From NCBI GenBank assembly GCA_947462815.1, contig CANHQR010000026.1, forward strand, positions 1-45,111: DNA of 45,111 nt. The letters are read 5' to 3'. Below, one piece after another: positions 1 to 7,749 of the stretch. A program made the translations under genes and the position numbers. The notes beneath the pieces were generated by a model. It did no database searches and was not told where the DNA came from. It was given only the letters and a program-made list of their open reading frames with translations. Positions within the stretch are counted from its first letter, which is position 1. Each line of letters begins with the position of its first letter. The stretch is from Pseudobdellovibrionaceae bacterium. Lineage in GTDB: Bacteria > Bdellovibrionota > Bdellovibrionia > Bdellovibrionales > JAMPXM01.

Positions 1-1470
1 CGTATGATTCACACCCTCTTGGGCGCTGAGAAGTTTCGCCGAGGCATGGACCTTTACTTTGAACGGCACGATGGCACGGCTGCAACTTGCGACGACTTCG
101 TCAAGGCGATGGCGGATGCGAGTGGACGCGATCTCACCCAATTCAAACTTTGGTACGAACAAGCCGGAACACCCCAACTCTTCGTGAAAGAAGTTTGGCA
201 CGCGGAGCGAGGCGAATTGGAACTCGTGTTCCGTCAGGAACTGCCGCGAACTCCAGAACAAATTGAGGGACAATCGAAACACGCGCAAGTCATCCCCGTG
301 GCGCTAGGACTGATCGGTACCGATGGCCGGGACTTGGGGCCAACCGAAGTGGTCGAGGTGACGGCCTTTGAACAGAGCTGGAAAAAGTCGGGGTTGCGAG
401 AGCGCCCGCGCACGTCTTTGCTTCGTGGATTTTCGGCTCCCGTGAAACTGAATCGCGAGATCTCCGTCGATGATCTTCGCTTCCTCGCTTCGTTCGACTC
501 CGACCCGGTGGCACGATGGGAGACATCGCAAGAGCTGATGCTCCGATTTATGCTGAGCACACTGCGCGGTGATGTCCAGGTCAACGAGCTGCGCGCTGGC
601 GTCCTCGACGCTCTCGCCCAACTGCTCGACCAGACTTCCTCCCTCGATCCCGCGTTTGTGAGTTTCATGTTGCAGTTGCCGGCCGAGGCTTATGTGCAGC
701 AGTTCCTCACGGAAGTGGATCCCGATCAGGTTTTCCAGGTTCACTCCGGCCTACAGCGAGAAATCTCGCGACGTTTCCGCGCAAAGTTCGAAGACATTTA
801 CAATCAACTCAATCAACAGCTCGCGGCCAAAGCGGAACAGGATCCGCGCGCCTCTCGAAGCGGCCGCGCGATGGGCGAACGCGCCTTGCGCAACACCGCA
901 CTGAGCTACTTGTGTTTGTCGGACGATGTGCGCGACCTCGACCGAGCACTTCGTCAGCGACGTGAGGCAAAGGATATGACCACGGAGCTCGGTGCACTCG
1001 AGGCTTTGAACCGCAGCGCTCAAGCTGCCCGTCTGACCGCACTCGAAGAGTTTATTGGGAAGTGGAAGAATGAGCCGCTGGTCGTCAATAAATGGCTCAC
1101 GATTCGCGCCACTTCGCCGGCGCCCCGCACGCTCGACGAAATTCGCGAGCTCATGGACTCGCCCATCTTCGATCGCAATAACCCGAATAAGATCTACTCG
1201 CTGCTACTGGCCTTTGCGCGCTTCAACCAAGTGGGCTTCCACCAGAAGTCGGGAGCGGGTTATCGCTTCATTGCTGATCAAGTGCTGGATATCGACGCGC
1301 GCAATCCGCAGGTGGCCTCGCGTCTCGTCTCGGCGTTCAATTCGTGGCGCACCTACCGGGCCGATCGCCGCGAATTCATGGAATCCGAACTGCGACGAAT
1401 TTTGGCCCAGCCGAGCTTGTCTGCAAATGTGCGGGAGATCGTGGAGAAGGCCTTAGCGCCAAGGGCCTGA
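1..1470 (+). CDS. pepN: Aminopeptidase N, C-terminal part (5' end outside window)
   Basis: This is the C-terminal part of an M1-family zinc aminopeptidase, which removes N-terminal residues from peptides in the cytoplasm. The frame is open from base 1, so the true start and the HExxH zinc site lie upstream of the window. The visible segment begins with MIHTLLG, then the LYFERHDG, ATCDDFV and WYEQAGTP blocks typical of proteobacterial PepN just after the catalytic domain. The remaining ~400 residues match the family's helical C-terminal domain in character and end in VEKALAPRA. The stop is TGA at 1468-1470. It converges on the minus-strand gene ending at 1513, and I saw no clear terminator in the 42-bp gap. 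The family call is firm; only the 5' truncation by the window edge limits it. Confidence 0.93.
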   Translation, partial: RMIHTLLGAEKFRRGMDLYFERHDGTAATCDDFVKAMADASGRDLTQFKLWYEQAGTPQLFVKEVWHAERGELELVFRQELPRTPEQIEGQSKHAQVIPVALGLIGTDGRDLGPTEVVEVTAFEQSWKKSGLRERPRTSLLRGFSAPVKLNREISVDDLRFLASFDSDPVARWETSQELMLRFMLSTLRGDVQVNELRAGVLDALAQLLDQTSSLDPAFVSFMLQLPAEAYVQQFLTEVDPDQVFQVHSGLQREISRRFRAKFEDIYNQLNQQLAAKAEQDPRASRSGRAMGERALRNTALSYLCLSDDVRDLDRALRQRREAKDMTTELGALEALNRSAQAARLTALEEFIGKWKNEPLVVNKWLTIRATSPAPRTLDEIRELMDSPIFDRNNPNKIYSLLLAFARFNQVGFHQKSGAGYRFIADQVLDIDARNPQVASRLVSAFNSWRTYRADRREFMESELRRILAQPSLSANVREIVEKALAPRA

Positions 1471-1512
1471 GCGCATCGCTCTCAAGCTCGCGTCCTGGGG
1501 TGGCGCACGCGC

Positions 1513-2085
1513 TCAACGTGAAACACCCTCGTTCATCGCCCGCCCTTGTTCGGCGGCTTTGCGAATATCATCAGGTGACTCTTCGGGAACGCCTGCGGGA
1601 ACTTGGGGCCCGCGGGTGCGAATTTTTCGAATCAACATTTCTAAATCTACTGAGCGCATCGGCGAATGGCGACACTCGCTCTCGGGATCCGCACGGAATA
1701 TCACCGCTCGCGCCTGCCCTCGTCGATCATCGCGCAAGGAGGTGCGCAGTTCATGAGAAACCGCGAGACTCTGGCGCAGATTGTCTGGCAAGCGTGGCGT
1801 GCAAGCTTGAACTCGTTCCACTTCGAAACCCACCTCGGGAGCGACACCTCGGCGAAAATCCGAAATGCTCAGCAAAAAGAGAGGGCATGCGTGTCGCTGA
1901 CCTTGAGTCGTGACGAAGTCAATGCCAGCACGTCCATTCGTATCGATCCGCCAAGTCCATCGAAGGTCGCGAGCTTGTCCAGAACATCGAATCAACTCGC
2001 GGCCCTGAGCGTCGGCCATGACGAGCAACGAGGCGAGAACCAAAGCCCATCCGAAGCTGTTTCCCGACCTTTTTGACGAAATCAT
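1513..2085 (-). CDS. Small secreted four-cysteine protein, companion of PAD copy 2
   Basis: I do not recognise a named family. The ATG at 2085-2083 overlaps the TGA of the upstream deiminase gene (ATGA), which decides the start and implies translational coupling. The 190-residue product opens with a signal peptide (SFGWALVLASLLVMADAQG) and then has cysteines in the pattern LIRC - HACP - QACTP - ESEC. The protein encoded at 4114-4614 has the same spacing and several shared positions (C-x-L near a DFR/LRD stretch, a C-x-P pair, a conserved VSxE/EFS region, then AxVxF and a final Cys). The two are therefore paralogues, each following a PAD-like gene. The C-terminal ~40 residues (rich in P, E and R) are absent from the other copy. 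It could be a chaperone, inhibitor or substrate adaptor of the deiminase; the sequence does not say which. Confidence 0.75.
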   Translation of the reverse strand: MISSKRSGNSFGWALVLASLLVMADAQGRELIRCSGQARDLRWTWRIDTNGRAGIDFVTTQGQRHACPLFLLSISDFRRGVAPEVGFEVERVQACTPRLPDNLRQSLAVSHELRTSLRDDRRGQARAVIFRADPESECRHSPMRSVDLEMLIRKIRTRGPQVPAGVPEESPDDIRKAAEQGRAMNEGVSR

Positions 2086-3884
2086 CGGCGCCCTCCCTGA
2101 GGTCGAGCTGGTGTACGGGGTCGACAGTATCTCAAGACATTGCTGGAACAATGCAAGTTTCCTTGGACCAAATGCGCATAGGTCATGTCGATATGCTCAG
2201 TCGCGACACCGTGTCCTCGCAAGCGCGTGTCGAGCTCTCTTCGAAAAGACTCGTTGCCTGGATCAGGAAAAATGAATCGTCCGTTGATATTAAGCCCATT
2301 TGTGGGATTGCTGAAGATTCCGAGTGCGTTCGCAGGTCTCGCCTGCGCCCCAGAGCCCTGCATGCGGCCGTGAAACAGATTCGGCACCTCGATGATGGGA
2401 ACATCACAGCCATTGTTGGTCTCGCGGAGTCTTGCGCGAATGGCCTCAACGTTTCGATCCATAATCCCTTGTATGGCCATATTGTAATCGCGGAGAGAGC
2501 TGTCACCATCTCGACTTGGCATATCCATAGCGGCGAGGAGATCCGCGTTGGTCATGTCTTCACAATTCAGCACGGGACGAGCCTGGGGAGTGCGTTCGTT
2601 GGGCGAAGAGGTCGGAGAGTCTTCGTCAGACGGGATTGAAGCGAGATCCGCCTGAGCTTCTCGAAGGGGCCAAAGCCATCTGAAGCCTTGTGTCCGAGTT
2701 CCTCGCGTTCCACCGGGCGACCGCTCCCGCCTCTCCGTACGAGTTTCTTGCCATCGACGGCAGAGATCTCGCCAAGCATCATACATCTGAATCCGTCCTT
2801 GCCGATGCTCGGGAGAGACATCTTGCTGCCAATTGAACATCGGTTGTTGGCGGTTACGTTCCAAGAGTTGCAGTCCCAATCGCGGCGAAGCGACCATCAC
2901 CGCGAAGCCGCAACGGCTTTGGTTGGAAGGCACAATACTGACAATTTCGTCTGTATGACCAACTGTTAGAAACGACGTATCAAGTTGCAAAGGCCGCTGA
3001 CCACCGCAGACCTCGGTCGAATACTGGCTCCATTGTCCCGTCGTCAAATGGTTGGTTCCCAAGACACAGTTGCCGCCAGGTAGGGCTTCAATGTTTCCAC
3101 CGCCATGACCATTTTCGAGTTGTCCCTCTCGCCGCATCGTTGGGCCCGTTGTGACTCCACACTGTGCGGCGGCTTCACGGATCGCAGCTAACGTCGCATC
3201 GGCGTTAAAGCTATGGTTCACGTAGCGATCTGCGCCGCGGATCACAGGTCGACCCGTTTGCGGATCGAAAAAGGGCTGCAAGATATCCTGCTGCCAGTTG
3301 TAGCTCTGAGCGCCCGTGCGGCGAAGCGCCGCCAACCATCGCGCTTGAGTGGCGCGATCCGGAGCTTCGCGACGAATTCGCTCTTCGATCACACGCACGG
3401 ATGACGCATCCATATTGAGAAACAACACTGGCGTATGCCGTCCCGAGGCGCGCAAGATCGTGAGCGCCTTATCGCCAATGACTTGTTGAGGATTGATCCC
3501 CAGCCTTTGACCGAGCTGGGCATCACCACCCAAAATATCATCGGATAAAACGACAGCCGCGGCCGGATAGGTTTCGGGGAGCATGGTGCCCTCAGGAGGA
3601 CACTCGGGAACGTCGGGTCGCTGCGAGGGAGGAATGGGACATTGAGCTGGCGCTCTTCGATTTGCACAAGCGACCTCGTGCGAACCCCAAAAAGATCCGA
3701 TAAAAGTGACGCCGAAAATGAGGCCGCGAATGAGCGCAGATGATTTTTCCGCGAGCGTGATCTTCGCTTCGAACGCCGAAGCTTGTCGAATCAGTCTGTC
3801 GGATCCACGACGGCTCGAACTCACGCCCCACACCTCGACGAAAAAATCGCCCGTGACCTCTTCCCTTATCGGCACAAGACTCAC
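2082..3884 (-). CDS. Secreted protein-arginine deiminase (PAD)-like enzyme, copy 2
   Basis: A 600-residue exported homologue of the catalytic domain of protein-arginine deiminases, which convert peptidyl-arginine to citrulline. Residues about 50-74 form a signal segment ending VACA. Family blocks appear in PAD order: WQQD (D200, matching PAD4 D350), GGGNIEALPG (262-270, matching GNLEVSP), GHTDEIVSIVP (309-319; H310 and D312 match H471 and D473), VASPRLG (331-337), IIEVPNLF (497-504), NGLNINGR (529-536) and NLHCSSN (576-582; C579 matches C645). All four catalytic positions are thus present. A ~100-residue basic, Ser/Pro-rich linker (380-440, with GTRGTRT) is an insertion relative to animal enzymes. 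No PAD N-terminal or middle domain is seen. The start is GTG with only a weak GAAG upstream, so the exact N-terminus is uncertain. Its stop overlaps the companion gene's start. Confidence 0.85.
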   Translation of the reverse strand: MSLVPIREEVTGDFFVEVWGVSSSRRGSDRLIRQASAFEAKITLAEKSSALIRGLIFGVTFIGSFWGSHEVACANRRAPAQCPIPPSQRPDVPECPPEGTMLPETYPAAAVVLSDDILGGDAQLGQRLGINPQQVIGDKALTILRASGRHTPVLFLNMDASSVRVIEERIRREAPDRATQARWLAALRRTGAQSYNWQQDILQPFFDPQTGRPVIRGADRYVNHSFNADATLAAIREAAAQCGVTTGPTMRREGQLENGHGGGNIEALPGGNCVLGTNHLTTGQWSQYSTEVCGGQRPLQLDTSFLTVGHTDEIVSIVPSNQSRCGFAVMVASPRLGLQLLERNRQQPMFNWQQDVSPEHRQGRIQMYDAWRDLCRRWQETRTERRERSPGGTRGTRTQGFRWLWPLREAQADLASIPSDEDSPTSSPNERTPQARPVLNCEDMTNADLLAAMDMPSRDGDSSLRDYNMAIQGIMDRNVEAIRARLRETNNGCDVPIIEVPNLFHGRMQGSGAQARPANALGIFSNPTNGLNINGRFIFPDPGNESFRRELDTRLRGHGVATEHIDMTYAHLVQGNLHCSSNVLRYCRPRTPARPQGGRR

Positions 3885-4113
3885 TGGACTTCAGGCCGGG
3901 CACCCCAACCAATTGATTCGGCGGCGACTTACGCCTAAGTGTCCGACTTCAGATGATATTTACAAAGTGGGCCCCTTAATTGGGCTGCTCCCAATCCTTC
4001 TTCATAGCCCCAATCGGGCCGGCTGAGTTTCGAGTCCATCCTGAAGTGGCTTAAACCATTGAAATAATTTGTTATTTTTGCACCCCAAGCACAATCAACG
4101 GGCCCAGTTAACA

Positions 4114-4614
4114 TCAGTTGCGCCGTTGAATCCGGCCCTCCGCGAGGCGCTTGAAAGCCTCGGGCTTCCACAGCTTGAGCTGACAACCCCAGCTTTCATC
4201 TCGCATGAGAAAGACGACCTCGGCCTTTTCGGTAATCACGGAGTAACTGAACTCAACAGATCGAACAATTTCTTCTTGGAGTTTTTCCGAGATCGCCGGC
4301 GAACACTTCGAATCTCGCGACGCGCGAAATCTCAGAGCCGGAATTTTCTCTCTTGAGGCATCGCGAAGATCCTGAACTTGCAGGCGACAAACACTGCGCT
4401 TTCCTGTTTCATCGTCGACCACGAGATGCGCGTCGCCGACGGCATCGAGCTGAAGAATACTACGACCCTCAAGAGACTTCATGACAGAATTTTTTGGCGC
4501 CTTAAGTTGACACTGCATCACCAGAGATGAAGCCGAGGCCAATGCCAGACTCTCTCCAAAACCCACGATCACCAGACACCAAAAGAAAGTCGCAAACGAA
4601 GCCTTTGCAATCAT
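4114..4614 (-). CDS. Small secreted four-cysteine protein, companion of PAD copy 1
   Basis: Unknown family. The ATG at 4614-4612 overlaps the TGA (4613-4611) of the upstream PAD-like gene, so this start is preferred over any longer reading. The 166-residue product has a signal peptide (MIAKASFATFFWCLVIVGFGESLALA) and cysteines at VMQC, SVCRL, SKCSP and WGCQ. Its pattern around RLQVQDLRDASREKIPALRF and SVEFSYSVITEKAEVVF is alignable by eye with the product encoded at 1513-2085, making the two paralogues. Four conserved cysteines suggest two disulfides in the mature exported protein, which is an inference. Position and coupling indicate it is made together with the deiminase. Roughly 230 bp separate it from the second cassette. 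Confidence 0.78.
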   Translation of the reverse strand: MIAKASFATFFWCLVIVGFGESLALASASSLVMQCQLKAPKNSVMKSLEGRSILQLDAVGDAHLVVDDETGKRSVCRLQVQDLRDASREKIPALRFRASRDSKCSPAISEKLQEEIVRSVEFSYSVITEKAEVVFLMRDESWGCQLKLWKPEAFKRLAEGRIQRRN

Positions 4615-6311
4615 GGCGAACGCGTCCCGGCTCGAGGTCGACAGTAACGAATCACATTCGTCATGCAATGCAAGTTGCCGCCGATGATGTGGCCTCCAAA
4701 AGAATCGGCAAATCGAAACTGAACTCCTGCATCCGTGTAAGCGCGCTGAATGTGCGCTCGGAATGCTGGATTCGCAGGATCCGGGACGAGGGCGCGACCG
4801 CCTGTCAGCATCGCATTCGTCGTACCGGGAAAGAGGCTCACCGCAGAGTGAGGAGCCGGCTGACCGTTGGGTAAAAGTCGTCCGACAAATAGGGCCGGAA
4901 CCTCGATCACGCGGGGCTCGCCACAATGGGGGAGTCTTCGCTTGATCGCACGGACCAAGCCATCCCGGTTTCGGTCTTGAACACCCTGAAGGGCACGATT
5001 GAAGTCCGCCCAGCTTCCGGCGAAGTTACGGCCCGGTGAACGAAGTGTTTCCATGAGGCTTGCGTTGCTCATGCGAGCACAACGTTCAAAGTCGCTCGCG
5101 TGGGCATTTTGCACCAGAGGTTTCGACCACTGAGAACGTGTTCGAGTTCCTCGCGTTCCGCTGCCAACCCCAGCTTCGACCATTTGTTCGCAGAGCATTT
5201 TCCAAGATTCCAGCTCACGAAACCGACGACCCATCACCGCGTCGCCGACATCGCTTTCGTACTGAAAGGCTCTTTGTGAGGGATTTCGCTCTAACAATTC
5301 GAGACCCAGCCGCGGACTCGCCACGACAACAGAGAATGCACAAGGATCCGGCGGGTTCTGCGCTCCACCACGCGGGACGATCGAGACCAATTCATCGACA
5401 TGGCCGGTTCCCAAAAACTGGGTGTCGACCTCTACCAAATTTGTATTGCCGCCGCAGGCGCGATTGGCAAAGCGACGATAATGCCCATAGGAAAAATGAT
5501 CTTCACCCACAGCGCAAACACCGCCGGGAAAGCCTTCGACATTTCCACCGGCTCGACCATTGACACGCGCCAGATCGTCGCCGCCTAGACTCGGGCCAAT
5601 TTCCGCACCGCAGGTATTTTTTGCCGCATCCATGAGTTGTCGAGTGAGACCGTCATACTCGCCACCAAAGTAGCCATCGAGAGCGCGAAGCACCGGACGC
5701 CCCGTCTGCGGATTCACATAGGCCTGCAGCAAATCCTGCTGCCAGGGATAAGACCATGAGAAGCGGGATGGCGGTACCGAGGTTATGGCTCGCATCCAGA
5801 GCGCACGACGGCGAGGATCTTCAATCGCTTGAATGCGTTGTCGAAGTGCCTCGAGAGTGCCGGACTCGACGTTCAGGATCAATTGTGGCGGGCGATCGGG
5901 CTGTGACTCTAAGGCCTGCCAAGCTTGATGGACAGCGTCTCTTTGGGCATCGATGCCCATCGATCGATTGATATTGCCCATGACCATTCGACCTAAGCCA
6001 AATTGCTTAATCCCACCGCCGTCGGAAATCATCACAGCCATGGCTGGATAGTTTTCCGAGAGGATGGTGGTACGACCATCTGCACCCGGAACGGGGCACT
6101 CGGGAACATCTGGAGACTGCGGATTATGATCCTGGCAGATTGGACCCGTCGCTGGATTGGCTGTCGGATTCGCGAAGGCCCACCGGATCGGACAGGCAAG
6201 AAAGATCGCCACACAAATAACCTTCCACGCTTGATCGGAACGTGAGCACCGCTCTCGAAGAGCTTGGTGCTTCCGTACGGTCTGAGCCAGCAGACGCGTG
6301 CATGGGATCAT
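4611..6311 (-). CDS. Secreted protein-arginine deiminase (PAD)-like enzyme, copy 1
   Basis: A 566-residue paralogue of the product encoded at 2082-3884. A signal segment spans about 28-47 (VICVAIFLACPIRWAFA). PAD blocks: PWQQDLLQAY (D193 matching PAD4 D350), GGNVEGFPG (255-263), GHVDELVSIVP (303-313; H304 and D306 matching H471 and D473), VVVASPRLG (328-336), VIEVPALF (468-475), TTNAMLTGGR (497-506) and GNLHCMTN (545-552; C549 matching C645). These are the nucleophile, His and two Asp of the pentein-fold guanidino-modifying mechanism. The linker (about 380-410) again carries GTRGTRT. The ATG at 6311 overlaps the TGA of the transhydrogenase gene and has GGAAGGA about 8 bases upstream, so the start is well supported. 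Calcium-site residues of animal PADs could not be mapped by eye. Predicted to act outside the cytoplasm on arginine-containing proteins or peptides. Confidence 0.87.
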   Translation of the reverse strand: MIPCTRLLAQTVRKHQALRERCSRSDQAWKVICVAIFLACPIRWAFANPTANPATGPICQDHNPQSPDVPECPVPGADGRTTILSENYPAMAVMISDGGGIKQFGLGRMVMGNINRSMGIDAQRDAVHQAWQALESQPDRPPQLILNVESGTLEALRQRIQAIEDPRRRALWMRAITSVPPSRFSWSYPWQQDLLQAYVNPQTGRPVLRALDGYFGGEYDGLTRQLMDAAKNTCGAEIGPSLGGDDLARVNGRAGGNVEGFPGGVCAVGEDHFSYGHYRRFANRACGGNTNLVEVDTQFLGTGHVDELVSIVPRGGAQNPPDPCAFSVVVASPRLGLELLERNPSQRAFQYESDVGDAVMGRRFRELESWKMLCEQMVEAGVGSGTRGTRTRSQWSKPLVQNAHASDFERCARMSNASLMETLRSPGRNFAGSWADFNRALQGVQDRNRDGLVRAIKRRLPHCGEPRVIEVPALFVGRLLPNGQPAPHSAVSLFPGTTNAMLTGGRALVPDPANPAFRAHIQRAYTDAGVQFRFADSFGGHIIGGNLHCMTNVIRYCRPRAGTRSP

Positions 6312-7717
6312 GGAGATGTTCCTTCCAAATCCGTCAGTTGATTTCGCGCATTGTAGGCTGCGACTTTGTAGGCTTCTGCAAGCGTGGGGTAGTTGAAGAC
6401 GTTATCCACCAAGAAATCCACAGTGGCACCAAAGGCCATGCAGAGCTGACCGATGTGCACCAACTCTGTCGCTCCAGTACCAATCACATGCACACCCATA
6501 ATTCGATGTGTTTGCTCGTGAACAATGAGTTTGAGAAATCCGAACTCGTCTTCGATCATTTTTCCCCGTGCAAGCTCGGAATAATTCGCAATACCCACGA
6601 CGAACTTTACCCCACGCGCCCGCAAATCTTCTTCGCGAACTCCGACCGTGGAAATTTCTGGAATTGTATAGATCCCGTATGGGAAGGTCTCAGGAAAGCT
6701 CGCCTCGGCACTCGTGAACATATGCAGGGCCGCCAGTCGACCTTGCTCCGAGGACGATGCCGCTAAAGCGGGCGCACCGATGATATCACCCACAGCGTAG
6801 ATGTTTCCAGAAGGCGCAGCCGTCTTGTAGTTGGCATCTACGTCGAGTGTGCCTCGCTCATCCGACCTCAGACCTACAGATTCAAGATTGAGAAGTTCGA
6901 AATTTCCCGTCCGGCCCTGACAGACCAAAACAGCATCGTACTTTTCCGTCACCACTTCATCTTCACGACTCATCGTCGCGTCGGCCCGCCACGCTCGTCC
7001 CGTCTCGCCGGCGACCGTCTCGATTGAGTGTAGGGTCCATCCCAGCTTGAGACGCATGCCGTTCTTCTCAAACTGCTTCTTAAGAGCTGAGACGATCCCC
7101 GCGTCGATGTTGCGCAGAATATCCGCTTTGGAATCGAACAACGTCACGCGAACTCCCGTCCGCGCAAAGATTGATGCATACTCGACGCCGATGACTCCAG
7201 CTCCGATTACCAGCATCGTGCGCGGCTGAAACTTCATCTGCAGAATCGTATCGGAATCGAAAACCGTGAACCCATCAAAATCAAATTCAGCAGCCCGACG
7301 CGGTCGAGTTCCCGTCGCGATCAGAATGAAGTGACCGTTCAGCCTTTGTGCGATCCCTTCATGCTCGACGATCACGGTGTGAGCGTCTTGAAAGCGACCC
7401 ACACCTCGCACAAACTCGACATCATTCCGAGATAAGCTCTTTTCAATGACGTCACGCTCTTCACGGATGATCCGCCGCGTACGCTCCATAACACCAAGTA
7501 ACGACATATCGCCGGCTTGTGCCATCAAGGCCGACTCGCGCAAAGCTTTTGAGGGAATGGTACCCAGTTGAAGACAGGAGCCACCCAAGAGATCTTTTTC
7601 GACCACGACAACGCGTTTGCCGAGTTTGGCCGCCTGAACGGCCGCGCGCTGACCGCCAGGGCCAGAGCCGATCACAATCAAATCATAAAACGAGGCTTGG
7701 CCTGAAACTTTCGTCAC
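6308..7717 (-). CDS. sthA: Soluble pyridine nucleotide transhydrogenase
   Basis: A 469-residue flavoprotein of the dihydrolipoamide dehydrogenase fold that exchanges reducing equivalents between NADPH and NAD+ in the cytosol. The FAD-binding GSGPGG motif is at 17-22. The redox-site region reads GGSCLQLGTIPSKALR: the first Cys (C48) is kept and the second is Thr (T53), which is the SthA pattern and not the CxxxxC of lipoamide dehydrogenase. A second nucleotide-binding stretch (VIGAGVIGVEYASIFARTG) lies near 173-191. The C-terminal NYPTLAEAYKVAAYNA block and length also fit SthA (about 466 residues). The start is GTG with no obvious ribosome site. It lies 32 bp after the AI-2E-type transporter gene, and its stop overlaps the start of PAD copy 1, so the two may share a transcript. 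Confidence 0.88.
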   Translation of the reverse strand: MTKVSGQASFYDLIVIGSGPGGQRAAVQAAKLGKRVVVVEKDLLGGSCLQLGTIPSKALRESALMAQAGDMSLLGVMERTRRIIREERDVIEKSLSRNDVEFVRGVGRFQDAHTVIVEHEGIAQRLNGHFILIATGTRPRRAAEFDFDGFTVFDSDTILQMKFQPRTMLVIGAGVIGVEYASIFARTGVRVTLFDSKADILRNIDAGIVSALKKQFEKNGMRLKLGWTLHSIETVAGETGRAWRADATMSREDEVVTEKYDAVLVCQGRTGNFELLNLESVGLRSDERGTLDVDANYKTAAPSGNIYAVGDIIGAPALAASSSEQGRLAALHMFTSAEASFPETFPYGIYTIPEISTVGVREEDLRARGVKFVVGIANYSELARGKMIEDEFGFLKLIVHEQTHRIMGVHVIGTGATELVHIGQLCMAFGATVDFLVDNVFNYPTLAEAYKVAAYNARNQLTDLEGTSP

Positions 7718-7749
7718 TTCAAAAGTTTACGCTGTTTCGGGTCCTCTCC

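Noticed and set aside
2086-2151. 22-codon extension of the companion protein of PAD copy 2
   Set aside because: As with the first cassette, the ATGA overlap at 2085 gives an immediate signal peptide; the extension is a shadow of the PAD C-terminus.
4615-4926. N-terminal extension of the companion protein (270-codon frame)
   Set aside because: It lies inside the PAD copy 1 gene on the same strand in another frame and has no protein-like character; the ATGA overlap and signal peptide fix the start at 4614.
6308-7717. Dihydrolipoamide dehydrogenase
   Set aside because: The second redox cysteine of CxxxxC is replaced by Thr and the C-terminal block matches SthA.
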